The notes below the pieces were generated by a model that saw only the letters and a list, made by a program, of their open reading frames with translations, had not been told where the DNA came from and did not search any database. DNA of 42,420 nucleotides from Planctomycetota bacterium (lineage in GTDB: Bacteria; Planctomycetota; JAPUJT01), in the NCBI GenBank assembly GCA_027296055.1, contig JAPUJT010000045.1, positions 1 through 42,420 on the forward strand. The letters run 5' to 3'. The position numbers and the translations under genes are program-made. Positions 1-8,007 of the stretch are shown here, piece after piece; positions within the stretch are counted from its first letter, which is position 1; each line of letters begins with the position of its first letter.

Positions 1-1
1 G

Positions 2-979
2 CAGTGCAACCGCGTGAGTTACCTCGCCGCCTGTCAGGTCATGGACAGGAACCCGAGAAATAGTTTCTGCAGCCCTCTCTTCCTCTACGGAAAGGCCGGC
101 GTGGGTAAGACCCACCTGATCCAGGGGATATACCGGTCGTATCACAAGAGATACCCGCGGAATTACGCCTTTCATGTCACCGGGGAGCAGTTCTCCAACA
201 GCTTTCGGGCCAGTCTCAGGAACGGGAACGTGGCCGAGTTCCGAAATCGGTACCGGCGCCTGAACCTCCTCCTGGTAGATGACATCCAGGCGCTGGCGGG
301 GAAGGCCGCGACTCAAGTCGAGTTCCTCTATACTTTTGAGGAGCTCCACCGCATGGGCAGCCGCGTTGTTCTCGCGGCAGACCGCCATCCCAATCAGATG
401 CACTCGATCAAGTCATCCCTGGTGGGACGCTTTCAGGGTGGCTTTGTCGTCCGGCTAGATTCCCCCGACCAGGAGACTCGCCGCTCGATACTCCGCGCCA
501 GGTGCAGGAAGTTCGGTCGCAGGGTTCCGAACGAGGTTCTGCAGCTTCTGGCGCGCGATGGAGGAAGCAACGTAAGGGAGATCGTCGGCGCCCTCACCAA
601 GATCATCGCTCACGCGACGCTTTGCCACGAGGATGTCGATCTGGCGCTGGCGCAGCGCGTCCTGGACAGCCTGCGCTCCGCCCGACCCAAACAGGTAACG
701 TTCCGGCAGATCGAGAAATCGGTCACCAAGTACTTCGGAATCCGACCCTCGGACCTGAAATCCCGCTCCAGGAAGCGGTCGATGGCTCTCCCCAGGCAGA
801 TCTCGATGTACCTCGCGCGAAAATGGGGCGGCTATTCCCTGAAGGAGATAGGAGATCACTTCGGTGGCAAGAGTCACACGACGGTGACTTATTCAGATGG
901 CAGAATCCGTCAGCGCTTACAAGAAGAACCGTCACTCCGGACGACAGTCGAGCGTCTCCAGGCGGAATTCCTCCGCTGA
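2..979 (+). CDS. dnaA: DnaA-family replication initiator, 5' end cut by window
   Basis: This is an AAA+ initiator that binds DnaA boxes and opens the origin. The reading frame is open to the left edge and already matches the family there (NRVSYLAACQVM, like the usual NRLAxAAAxAVA), so the N-terminal protein-interaction domain and linker lie outside the window. Visible are Walker A (GKAGVGKT), Walker B (LLLVDDIQ), a sensor region ending LVGRFQGG with the probable arginine finger, and the C-terminal DNA-binding domain with the signature IGDHFGGKSHTTV. The usual RFEWG after the arginine-finger helix is RFQGG here, so the protein is somewhat divergent. It could be a DnaA paralogue rather than the main initiator, because dnaN and recF do not follow. 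Family assignment is secure; orthology is less so. Confidence 0.88.
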   Translation, partial: QCNRVSYLAACQVMDRNPRNSFCSPLFLYGKAGVGKTHLIQGIYRSYHKRYPRNYAFHVTGEQFSNSFRASLRNGNVAEFRNRYRRLNLLLVDDIQALAGKAATQVEFLYTFEELHRMGSRVVLAADRHPNQMHSIKSSLVGRFQGGFVVRLDSPDQETRRSILRARCRKFGRRVPNEVLQLLARDGGSNVREIVGALTKIIAHATLCHEDVDLALAQRVLDSLRSARPKQVTFRQIEKSVTKYFGIRPSDLKSRSRKRSMALPRQISMYLARKWGGYSLKEIGDHFGGKSHTTVTYSDGRIRQRLQEEPSLRTTVERLQAEFLR

Positions 980-1060
980 GAGAGGTCTGCCGCACTCCTT
1001 GGGTCACAGACAGCAGTCCCCGGTCCTTGGCCGCCCCCGGCGAGGTCGGTCGAATTGCCG

Positions 1061-1089
1061 TTGGCACTGGCCGCCGCGTTTCCTATCAT
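1061..1089 (+). promoter_or_regulatory. Sigma-70-type promoter for DUF1858-recG
   Basis: TTGGCA (1061-1066) and TATCAT (1084-1089) are separated by 17 bases, and each hexamer matches the consensus at five of six positions. The expected transcription start, about 7 bases after the -10, falls on or next to the ATG at 1096, so the first transcript may be leaderless. Confidence 0.55.
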
Positions 1090-1095
1090 CCGGGC

Positions 1096-1329
1096 ATGTT
1101 GCCGACCAAGGACACGATCATCGCTGATCTCCTGGATCTTCACGCCGACGTGGCCAAGGTCCTCCTCTCCTTCGGATTGCCCTGTCACGAATGTGTGGTC
1201 GCCCCCGTGGAGACCCTGGAGCAGGGAGCGAGCCTCACAGGGCTCGATGCCGACGAGATCCTCGCGAAGCTTCGCGAGCTGCCGATCGTGGCGGGAAAGG
1301 CTGGACCTCCTTCCGATTCCAAGAGTTAG
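1096..1329 (+). CDS. DUF1858-type small protein
   Basis: A 77-residue protein resembling the DUF1858 / ScdA N-terminal-like domain. The family is a small helical domain, often found next to or fused with redox or hybrid-cluster proteins; its biochemical role is not settled. The match rests on the opening (TKDTIIADLLDLHADVAKVL), the CHEC cysteine pair around residues 30-33 and the following helix (LEQGASLTGLDADEILAKL). The ATG at 1096 was chosen because the domain starts there. There is no Shine-Dalgarno sequence in front of it, and a promoter ends six bases upstream. recG starts four bases after the stop, so the two are probably cotranscribed. Confidence 0.75.
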   Translation: MLPTKDTIIADLLDLHADVAKVLLSFGLPCHECVVAPVETLEQGASLTGLDADEILAKLRELPIVAGKAGPPSDSKS

Positions 1330-1333
1330 AGCG

Positions 1334-3421
1334 ATGACCGGGCCAGCCGCACCTCCATCTATGGATCCTTTGATGACCCCGGTTCGATACCTCAAAGGTG
1401 TGGGTCCGGGGCGGTCCGCGCTCCTGGAGTCGCTGGGGCTCACCACGGCTCTTGATGTCCTGCACCATTACCCCAGGCGCTACGAAGACCGCCAGAACCT
1501 CTGCCCGATCCGGAACCTGAAGGAAGGAGACCAGGCGACTATCTGTGGTCAAATCACATCCGTGACTCGCGCCCGAACACGTGGAGGCAAGCCGATCGTG
1601 CGCGCTCGAGTGGCCGACGAGAGCGGGACGCTCGATCTGATCTGGTTTGGCCGGTCTTACCTCTACCGCAACCTGAGGAAAGAGCCGGAGCTGTATCTCT
1701 TCGGCGGGGTCCGGCGCGACGGCCGCCTCCAGATGATCAACCCGGAGGTGGAACAGATAGGGTCGGACGAGAGCATACATACCAACCGGATCGTTCCGAT
1801 ATATCCTGTCACCGCCGGGATTTCGCAGAGGGTGATGCGGAAGATTCTGTGGTGCGCCCTGGAGCGTCACGGAAACCAGACGGTCGAATTCCTCCCCTCG
1901 GACCTTCGTCGGGAGCGACGTCTCGCAGATCTTCGCGAGGCCATTGCACAGATTCACTTTCCCGACACGGATCGAGATCGAGAGGAGGCTCGACGCCGCC
2001 TCGCCTTCGACGAATTTTTCCTTCTGGAGGCCGGCCTGGCCGTTCGAAGGGGAAGGCGTCGGCGATCCAAGAAGCGTCGGTTCCCCGTGACCGCGGAGAT
2101 CGATCGACGAATTCGCCGTCGCTTCCCGTTCCAACTCACGGAAGGACAGGAAGATGCGGTCCGTGACATAGTCGCCGACCTCGCGGGTCCCTTCTCCACC
2201 TATCGTCTCATCCAGGGAGACGTCGGATCGGGGAAGACCGTCGTGGCCCTCTACTTCCTCCTCGCCGTGATCGCCCACAAGGGGCAGGGAGCCCTGATGG
2301 CTCCCACAGAAGCCCTGGCCGACCAGCATTATCACACCGTGTCGCAAATCCTTTCGGGGAGCCGTGTTCGGATCCTCCGCCTGGCGGGCGGGCAGGGGGC
2401 GAAGAAGCGCAAGGAGGATCTGCAAAAACTGGAAGGCGGCTCGGTGGACCTGGTCGTCGGGACCCATGCCGTCATCCAGGGGGACGTCCGTTTTCGCCGC
2501 CTCGAGGCCCTCGTCATCGATGAGCAGCACAAGTTCGGTGTGCTCCAGCGGGCTGCCCTCAAGGAGAAAGGAGACGAGCCGGAAGTCCTCGTGATGACGG
2601 CCACCCCGATCCCTCGGACGCTCAGCCTGACGCTGTACGGGGACCTGGACCTCACACTGATCCGTGGGATGCCCCCGGGTAGGAAGCCGGTGACGACCCG
2701 CTGGGTCCGCCGTGCGCAGCGAGCTGAGTCGTACCGGTTCCTGAAGGCCGAGATGAAGGCCGGCAGACAGGTCTTCGTCGTCTATCCCCTGATCGAAGAA
2801 TCCAAGGACCTTCAGATCCGATCCGCCGTCAAGATGTACGAGGAGCTGAGTGGGGAGGTTTTTGCCGGGTTCACGGTCGGGCTGCTGCACGGGCGCCTCG
2901 GCCGAGAGGAGCGGGAGAAGGCACTGAAGGGCTTCCGGGAGGGAGTGATCCAGCTGCTGGTCTCGACCATCGTCATCGAAGTCGGCATCGACATCCCCAA
3001 CGCCAGCGTGATGGTGGTGGAGCACGCGGAGCGGTTCGGCCTGGCACAGCTCCACCAGCTTCGCGGTCGAATTGGCCGTGGCCCACACAAGAGCGCCTGC
3101 CTCCTCTTCGGCGATCCGAAGACACCTCAGGGCAAGGAGCGGCTCGCCGTCATGGAGACGGCGCCGGACGGGTTCCAGATTGCTGAGGAGGATCTGAGAA
3201 TTCGGGGCGCAGGGGAGTTCTTCGGCACCCGCCAGAGTGGCATGCCCCCGCTCCGGCTGGCCGATCCCATCCGGGACCTTCCGCTCCTGGAGGAAGCGCG
3301 CCGGGATGCGTTCCGGATCGTAGAATTGGACCCGCGCCTCCAGCGGGAGGAGCACCTTCCGCTCCGCCGGGCGCTGATCCACCGGCTCGGCGAGCGACTG
3401 TCCCTGGCCGACGTGGGTTGA
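1334..3421 (+). CDS. recG: ATP-dependent DNA helicase RecG
   Basis: A 695-residue branch-migrating helicase that remodels stalled forks and Holliday junctions in the cytoplasm. An N-terminal wedge/OB region opens with the family's YLKGVGPGRSALLESLGL. It is followed by the helicase core with Walker A (GDVGSGKT), the RecG-type DEQHKFGVLQR motif II, TATPIPRTL motif III and QLRGRIGRG motif VI. The length is normal for RecG. The ATG at 1334 gives the standard N-terminus; longer frames upstream only overlap the DUF1858 gene. The stop overlaps the start of the next gene (TTGA), indicating translational coupling with the CNNM/CBS pair. Confidence 0.96.
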   Translation: MTGPAAPPSMDPLMTPVRYLKGVGPGRSALLESLGLTTALDVLHHYPRRYEDRQNLCPIRNLKEGDQATICGQITSVTRARTRGGKPIVRARVADESGTLDLIWFGRSYLYRNLRKEPELYLFGGVRRDGRLQMINPEVEQIGSDESIHTNRIVPIYPVTAGISQRVMRKILWCALERHGNQTVEFLPSDLRRERRLADLREAIAQIHFPDTDRDREEARRRLAFDEFFLLEAGLAVRRGRRRRSKKRRFPVTAEIDRRIRRRFPFQLTEGQEDAVRDIVADLAGPFSTYRLIQGDVGSGKTVVALYFLLAVIAHKGQGALMAPTEALADQHYHTVSQILSGSRVRILRLAGGQGAKKRKEDLQKLEGGSVDLVVGTHAVIQGDVRFRRLEALVIDEQHKFGVLQRAALKEKGDEPEVLVMTATPIPRTLSLTLYGDLDLTLIRGMPPGRKPVTTRWVRRAQRAESYRFLKAEMKAGRQVFVVYPLIEESKDLQIRSAVKMYEELSGEVFAGFTVGLLHGRLGREEREKALKGFREGVIQLLVSTIVIEVGIDIPNASVMVVEHAERFGLAQLHQLRGRIGRGPHKSACLLFGDPKTPQGKERLAVMETAPDGFQIAEEDLRIRGAGEFFGTRQSGMPPLRLADPIRDLPLLEEARRDAFRIVELDPRLQREEHLPLRRALIHRLGERLSLADVG

Positions 3422-4704
3422 GCTTGGATACGTTTCGCGAGATTCTGCCGCAGATCCCCTTCCTTCTGGGACTTCTGGCTATATCGGCCTTCTTTTCCGG
3501 CTCCGAAACCGCCTTCTTCCTCCTGCGCCCCCACCAGCTCCGCGGGCCGTCCCTACGGCTCGCCGCCGCACTGATCCGGCAGCCGAGGCAGCTCCTGGTG
3601 ACGATCCTGCTGGGAAACATGGCCGTCAACGTGGCCTATTTCAGCAGTTCCCTCTTCGTCACGCGGGACGTCCACCGATCGGCCGGCCCGGGAGCGGCGG
3701 TGGCGGTGGGGGCGATCTTCCTGATCGCGGTGATCATCCTCGGCGAGGTTGTCCCGAAGGGCGTGGCGTCTCGCATCCCGCTAGCCTGGGCGCGAGTGGC
3801 GGTATTCCCCCTCACGATCGCCTACTCCGTCGCCGCTCCCGTTCGGTGGGGCATGGGGCTCTTCCTCGGTCCGGTGTCTCGCTGGATCGCCCGCGTCTAC
3901 CCTCCGGACGCGGGGGTCACCACCGATGAGCTTCGGATGCTCGTCGAGCTCTCCGAAGCGGAAGGGATCCTCGACGAGAAAGAGAACGAGCTGATGCAGA
4001 GGGTCCTGGGGCTGAGAGAGATGCGGGTCAGAGACGTGATGGTGCCGCGAGTCGACATCCACTCCTTCGATCTGTCGAAGGGTCGTCAGCAATTTCTGGA
4101 GATGTTCGCCCGGATGAAGGACTCGAAAGTACCCGTCTACCGGGGAGACATCGACGAGATCGACGGAATCCTGCCCGCCAGGGACGTTTACTTCTCCGAT
4201 GAGGATGACCTGTCGAAGCTCGTCCAGAAGGTGCCGTTCATACCGGAGACCAAGACGCTGGAGAGCCTCCTGCGCGACTTCCGAAAGGAACGCCAGACCG
4301 TGGCGATCGTCGTGGACGAGTACGGAGGGACAGAGGGGATGATCACCCTGGAGGACATCCTGGAGGCGATCGTCGGTGAGCTCGAGGACGAATACGACAA
4401 GGGGGAGGACCCCGTCCGAAAGGTGGGGGAGAACGCCTATCTCCTGGCGGGGAACCTGAGCATTCGCGAGTGGAAACAGATCTTCGGGGTGGACCTGCGG
4501 GCAGAGAGAGTCGGAACCCTGGGGGGGTTCGTGGTCTTCTGCCTGGGGCGTCTGCCCCGGGAAGGGGATACCGTCCAGTATGGAAACCTCTCCTTCACGG
4601 TGAAGCGGATGTCGGGCCGTCGCATCCAGACCATTCTCGTCGAGACCTCCGGATGGGGCCTCTCGGACGCGGTGGATCCTCGGATCCGGGGAGAGTCGCG
4701 ATGA
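3418..4704 (+). CDS. CNNM/CBS-domain membrane protein (CorC/HlyC family)
   Basis: A 428-residue inner-membrane protein of the CorC/YfjD family, linked in characterised members to divalent cation (Mg/Co) homeostasis. The N-terminal third is a CNNM transmembrane domain ([37 protein letters not shown]). Next come paired CBS domains beginning near [15 protein letters not shown] and ending [20 protein letters not shown], then a C-terminal CorC_HlyC domain ([20 protein letters not shown]). The start is a TTG overlapping the recG stop. The gene overlaps the next one by ATGA, and that neighbour is a paralogue lacking the CorC_HlyC domain; the two may form a hetero-oligomer. Confidence 0.9.
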   Translation: MSLDTFREILPQIPFLLGLLAISAFFSGSETAFFLLRPHQLRGPSLRLAAALIRQPRQLLVTILLGNMAVNVAYFSSSLFVTRDVHRSAGPGAAVAVGAIFLIAVIILGEVVPKGVASRIPLAWARVAVFPLTIAYSVAAPVRWGMGLFLGPVSRWIARVYPPDAGVTTDELRMLVELSEAEGILDEKENELMQRVLGLREMRVRDVMVPRVDIHSFDLSKGRQQFLEMFARMKDSKVPVYRGDIDEIDGILPARDVYFSDEDDLSKLVQKVPFIPETKTLESLLRDFRKERQTVAIVVDEYGGTEGMITLEDILEAIVGELEDEYDKGEDPVRKVGENAYLLAGNLSIREWKQIFGVDLRAERVGTLGGFVVFCLGRLPREGDTVQYGNLSFTVKRMSGRRIQTILVETSGWGLSDAVDPRIRGESR

Positions 4705-5678
4705 GCTGGAGCGCCCATCTCGCCATCCTTGGTGGCTGCCTGCTCCTCAGCGCCTACTTCTCGGGGTCGGAGACGGGGGCTTACAGTCTCAATCGCCTCC
4801 GGCTGAGATACCGGGTGGGCCAGGGGGAGAGATCGGCCCGGGTGCTCACCGACCTCCTGTCCAACATGGAGATCCTCGTGAGCACGATCCTCCTGGGGAA
4901 CAGCGTGATGGCCTATCTCGCCACGGTGGTCGTCACAGCGATGTTCGATTCGGTGCTCCGGAACCCGGTGCGATCCGAAGTCGCGACCGTCCTGGTCCTC
5001 ACCCCGGTCTTCTTCGTATTCGCCGAGGTTCTCCCCAAGGAGATCTTTCGGAACCATGCGGACACCCTCCTTTATTCCGCGGCCCGTTCTCTACGGTGGA
5101 TGACCTGGATCTTCTATCCGCTCACCCTCACGCTCCGCGTGGTGATCGTGTTGATCGGCAAGCTGATCGGAGAGGAGGCGCGTAGCCACACCCTGGAGGT
5201 GAGCCCCGCCCGCCTCCGATTCACCTTTGCCGAGGGAGCGGAGTCCGGACTCCTGACCGAGTATCAGGACGAAATCGTGAAGAACATCTTCGATCTCCGC
5301 GAGGTTCGGGTCCGGGACGTCTTCATTCCGCTGAAGAGGGTGAAGGTCACGGACAACACCCTCGGCAAGGATGCGTTTCTCGAGTTTGCGCGATTGAACC
5401 GGTTCTCTCGGATTCCGATCTGGCAAGGGAGGAAAACGAACATCGTTGGCGCCGTCCACGTCTTTGATGTTCTGACGGAGGATCGTCCGGGCCTCACGAT
5501 CCGCAACTACATTCGCGAGACCCCTCGGATCCCTCCCGATGCATCGATCTACCAGGCCCTCCTGACGCTACAGGCCTCCCGGACCCCTCTCGGCGTCGTG
5601 GTGAGGAACGGGGAGGCTCTCGGAATCGTTACGGTCAAGGACCTGATCGAAGAAATCGTCGGAGAACTGGAGGGGTAG
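4701..5678 (+). CDS. CNNM/CBS-domain membrane protein, short paralogue
   Basis: A 325-residue paralogue of the preceding gene. It shares the CNNM opening (SAYFSGSETGAYSLNRLRL), the ILLGNSVMAYLATVVV and AEVLPKEIF segments, and a CBS pair starting VRDVFIPLKRVKV and ending GIVTVKDLIEEIVGELEG. It stops right after the CBS pair, so the CorC_HlyC domain is absent. The ATG at 4701 overlaps the upstream stop by four bases; longer in-frame ORFs upstream are shadows of the first paralogue. Substrate is unknown; a cation-transport-related role is inferred from the family only. Confidence 0.88.
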   Translation: MSWSAHLAILGGCLLLSAYFSGSETGAYSLNRLRLRYRVGQGERSARVLTDLLSNMEILVSTILLGNSVMAYLATVVVTAMFDSVLRNPVRSEVATVLVLTPVFFVFAEVLPKEIFRNHADTLLYSAARSLRWMTWIFYPLTLTLRVVIVLIGKLIGEEARSHTLEVSPARLRFTFAEGAESGLLTEYQDEIVKNIFDLREVRVRDVFIPLKRVKVTDNTLGKDAFLEFARLNRFSRIPIWQGRKTNIVGAVHVFDVLTEDRPGLTIRNYIRETPRIPPDASIYQALLTLQASRTPLGVVVRNGEALGIVTVKDLIEEIVGELEG

Positions 5679-5706
5679 CGAGGATCTCCCGAGGAGGGTC
5701 AGGGGA

Positions 5707-5735
5707 TTGTCATCTGCTGCTCCCATCGGTAATCT
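5707..5735 (+). promoter_or_regulatory. Possible promoter for small HTH-like gene
   Basis: TTGTCA (5707-5712), a 17-base spacer and TAATCT (5730-5735). The -35 is good, the -10 weak. It lies in the gap after the CNNM/CBS operon and before the gene starting at 5795. Confidence 0.3.
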
Positions 5736-5794
5736 AGGTGGAGATCCAGCTTGCCGTAAACAAGTCGGCCCTTGGGGGTATGAGGGGGTTTGTG

Positions 5795-6028
5795 ATGTCC
5801 TCGGATTTCGTCACACGGGAAGAAGTGCTCAAAGTGCTCCAGATCGATGAGAACGAGCTGAAACAGCTCATCTCCGACGGAGACATCAAGGCGGAGCCGT
5901 CTTCTGAGACAGTGAGGTTCAGCCTGGAGGAGGTCCTGGAGTTCAAGAGGGGCCGAGAGATAAACCCCACGGCCAGGTTGGACGCCATCGACCGCTTTAG
6001 TCCCGGTGAGGACAAGGGCGGAGAGTAG
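5795..6028 (+). CDS. Small excisionase/MerR-like HTH protein
   Basis: A 77-residue protein whose body (TREEVLKVLQIDENELKQLI, then SDGDIKA and a charged helix ending EFKRGRE) looks like a winged HTH of the excisionase/HTH_17 type. It aligns closely with the first 60 residues of the next gene. The ATG at 5795 was chosen because homology with that paralogue begins here and a G-rich ribosome-binding stretch (GAGGGGG) lies upstream; an alternative start at 5738 would add 19 unrelated residues. DNA binding is inferred from the fold resemblance. The protein happens to end in GGE, but nothing else in it resembles Pup. Confidence 0.6.
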   Translation: MSSDFVTREEVLKVLQIDENELKQLISDGDIKAEPSSETVRFSLEEVLEFKRGREINPTARLDAIDRFSPGEDKGGE

Positions 6029-6096
6029 ACCCGCTCCCGGTGCGTCGGGCCGCCTTCGCCTGCGGCTTCGGCGCCCAGGGCCTCGAGGAGTCAGGG

Positions 6097-6124
6097 TTGC
6101 CGGCGTAAGCCCGCCCGCTATAAT
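6097..6124 (+). promoter_or_regulatory. Sigma-70-type promoter upstream of membrane HTH gene
   Basis: TTGCCG (6097-6102), a 16-base spacer and a perfect TATAAT (6119-6124). The predicted transcript has a leader of about 80 bases before the ATG at 6214. That leader contains a short GC-rich inverted repeat (CCGGCTC..GAGCCGG, near 6153-6178). Confidence 0.6.
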
Positions 6125-6213
6125 GTACGCTTCCTCAGTACGTATCAGGGTTTGACCCGGCTCGGCAGCAGAGCCGGAAGCTCCGCCCGAGGAGACCGGG
6201 GAGTAGAAAGAAA

Positions 6214-6903
6214 ATGGCAACCGAATACCTCAATCTTGAAGACGTCTTGAAAGAGCTTCAGATCGATGACAACGAGCTGAAGCAGCTGGTCTCTGACGGA
6301 GATCTACGCAGCTTCCGCGACTCGGGTGTCATGAAGTTCAAGCGCGAGGACGTTCTCAAGGTCAAGAAGGGCCGCGAGACGGAACCCACCATCATCCTTA
6401 CCGATTCGGACCAGGCCATCGGGACGGAGGAATCCTCCGACGAGCTGATCCTGGACGAGGGGGAAGAGGATCAGACCATCCTGAACATCGACGACATCGT
6501 CGAGGAGGCTGCGGCCGAGCAGGAGGGAATCGGGCTCGTCGATCCTGACGAGGAAGATGCCATTGTCCCTACGGTAGAGGTTCCCGCCCTCGAGGACGAG
6601 GACGATGAGGACATGCATGTCCCCTCCGTGGAACTGGAAGAGGAGGAGGACGCCGAGGAGGTCGCCCCCAAGAGCACTTCGGCCAGCCGCGTTCAGCGAT
6701 CGGCGCGCCTCCGTGCGATGCAGATCCAGGAGAGGTCCTCCAACCTGACCTGGACTCTCTGCCTGGTCGTTACCTCGATCTTCCTGATCCCGGTCATGGC
6801 TATCTACATAAACACCCTGGAAAGTGTGGAGCCGGTATGGATCTCCGACGTGACCGGTTTCTTCCGCTCCATCGGCGAAGGGGTCTGGTCGATCTTCGCG
6901 TAG
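6214..6903 (+). CDS. HTH-like domain fused to acidic linker and membrane anchor
   Basis: A 229-residue protein of unknown function. Residues 5-55 repeat the small upstream protein (NLEDVLKELQIDDNELKQLV, then FKREDVLKVKKGRE). Residues 70-150 are extremely rich in Glu and Asp, residues 155-175 are basic (RVQRSARLRAMQIQER), and residues about 178-199 form one transmembrane helix (TWTLCLVVTSIFLIPVMAIY). A short C-terminal segment would lie on the other side of the membrane. The layout suggests a membrane-tethered DNA- or protein-binding factor with the HTH in the cytoplasm. It has its own promoter. There is no recognisable catalytic motif. Confidence 0.7.
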   Translation: MATEYLNLEDVLKELQIDDNELKQLVSDGDLRSFRDSGVMKFKREDVLKVKKGRETEPTIILTDSDQAIGTEESSDELILDEGEEDQTILNIDDIVEEAAAEQEGIGLVDPDEEDAIVPTVEVPALEDEDDEDMHVPSVELEEEEDAEEVAPKSTSASRVQRSARLRAMQIQERSSNLTWTLCLVVTSIFLIPVMAIYINTLESVEPVWISDVTGFFRSIGEGVWSIFA

Positions 6904-6963
6904 AGCCCCCCCCGTCACCCCCCAAAAAGATAAGTGACGCGCACCAACCCCCCCTCCCGGACC

Positions 6964-7136
6964 CCGAGTTTGGTCCGCGTCATGAAACCCCTGGATGTCG
7001 AAATAGGGCAGGGAAAAGCACTTCTGGACCCTGATCCTACTCCCCGCCGAATTTCAGCCCTTCTCTGGAACAGCAAGTAAGTCTTCTGAGCCTCGTGACT
7101 TGTGCCGAACGCCGAGTTTGGTGCGCGTCATGGAAC
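6964..7136 (+). repeat. Pair of 25-base direct repeats
   Basis: Copies at 6964-6988 and 7112-7136 differ at two positions (C/G and A/G). A partly matching sequence sharing the GAGTTTGGTG core is found at 26072-26090, after the TIG/PPC genes. They could be a dispersed repeat or binding sites for a regulator of the OmpA-type genes; the sequence alone does not decide. Confidence 0.5.
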
Positions 7137-7145
7137 TCTTCCGAG

Positions 7146-7174
7146 TTGACTTACCGAGAAATGTGTGCTATATC
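7146..7174 (+). promoter_or_regulatory. Extended -10 promoter for OmpA-type lipoprotein operon
   Basis: TTGACT (7146-7151), a 17-base spacer and TATATC (7169-7174) preceded by TGC, an extended -10 motif. Predicted start near 7181. Confidence 0.65.
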
Positions 7175-7191
7175 TTGTATGTGAGTTTGGG

Positions 7192-7215
7192 GATACCCCA
7201 CTATATTGTGGTATC
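7192..7215 (+). promoter_or_regulatory. Leader hairpin or operator-like inverted repeat
   Basis: GATA-CC-CCAC / GTGG-TATC arms surround the loop TATATT, with a two-base bulge. It lies about 10 bases after the predicted transcription start, so it would be at the 5' end of the mRNA or could bind a repressor. It overlaps a separate GGGGATACCCC palindrome at 7189-7199. Confidence 0.3.
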
Positions 7216-7279
7216 TATGGGCCCCGAGAAGACGAATCTGGGCCGGGGTGGGATCGCCATCCCGGGGAAGGAGGAGACG

Positions 7280-8005
7280 ATGAGACTGGGGATTTTGGTC
7301 CTGGGAGGAATGCTCCTCCTCGGCATCTCGCCCGGGTGTGTGTCGCTCAGCGAGTACGGTGCCAAGACGGACCGGATCGAGCAGCAGGACCGGTTGATTC
7401 ACGATCAGGACGCCGAGATCCTGGGGTTGATGAACATGGTGAACATCATGGAGGCGAAACTCCGCCAGGAGAAGGCGGAGAACGCCCTGCTCTCGGAGAA
7501 GTCCGCCTGGTACAGCGAGGCGATCAATCGAGCATCGGCCGAGCCGGATCCGGATTACCTGGATCGGCTTCGGGAGCTCCAGCGGGCCACGCCGGACATC
7601 GTGATCAACGAGGATACCGGTGGGATCGTCCTCGATTCGGACATCTTCTTCGGCTCCGGCAAGGCGGGCCTGAGCTCGAGGGGAAAGCGCACCCTCAAGC
7701 AGATCATCGATGTGCTGCAGGGCTCCGCCTACGCGCCCTACCAGATCGAGATCGCCGGGCACACGGACACCGACCCGATTCGCAAGTCGAAATTCAAGGA
7801 CAACTGGCAGCTGTCGGCCGACCGGGCGCGAAGCGTGCTCCTCGAGATGGTCACCCGGGGAGTGGCAGCGGAGAGGCTGCACACGGCGGGGTATTCCTAC
7901 ACGCGCCCGCGGCGTCCGAATACCTCGAAGGACAACAAGAGAATGAACCGCCGGGTGGAGATCGTTCTCTCCAGAGCTCGGTTCGAGTATTCCGAGGGGA
8001 GGTAG
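7280..8005 (+). CDS. OmpA-family peptidoglycan-binding lipoprotein (first of pair)
   Basis: A 241-residue exported protein. A hydrophobic signal (residues 4-19) ends at Cys20 in SPGC, a poor but possible lipobox. Residues about 30-75 are coiled coil (RIEQQDRLIHDQDAEILGL, MEAKLRQEKAENALL). The C-terminal half is an OmpA/MotB domain: SDIFFGSGKAGLSSRGKRTL, IEIAGHTDTDPIRKS with the peptidoglycan-contacting Asp, and NKRMNRRVEIVL with the conserved NRRVE arginine. It presumably anchors the outer envelope to peptidoglycan. The ATG at 7280 has an ideal AAGGAGGAG ribosome site, so longer upstream starts are unlikely. A paralogue follows after two bases. Confidence 0.88.
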   Translation: MRLGILVLGGMLLLGISPGCVSLSEYGAKTDRIEQQDRLIHDQDAEILGLMNMVNIMEAKLRQEKAENALLSEKSAWYSEAINRASAEPDPDYLDRLRELQRATPDIVINEDTGGIVLDSDIFFGSGKAGLSSRGKRTLKQIIDVLQGSAYAPYQIEIAGHTDTDPIRKSKFKDNWQLSADRARSVLLEMVTRGVAAERLHTAGYSYTRPRRPNTSKDNKRMNRRVEIVLSRARFEYSEGR

Positions 8006-8007
8006 CC

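Larger units (their letters stand above)
6904..7279 (+). other. 376-base intergenic region with direct repeats and a promoter
   Basis: No convincing gene. Two copies of a 25-base direct repeat (6964-6988 and 7112-7136, 23 of 25 identical, core GAGTTTGGTSCGCGTCATG) lie 148 bases apart. A good promoter (7146-7174) and a leader hairpin (7192-7215) sit closer to the OmpA-type gene. A C-run and GC-rich stretch directly follow the upstream stop. Confidence 0.5.

Noticed and set aside
1235..3382. A 715-residue antisense ORF across recG.
   Set aside because: A typical high-G+C shadow of a well-conserved gene; no domain seen.
5999..6028. The small HTH-like protein also ends in GGE, like a Pup tail.
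   Set aside because: The preceding residues (SPGEDK) lack the hydrophobic Pup-tail helix, its paralogue has no such end, and no ligase gene is near.
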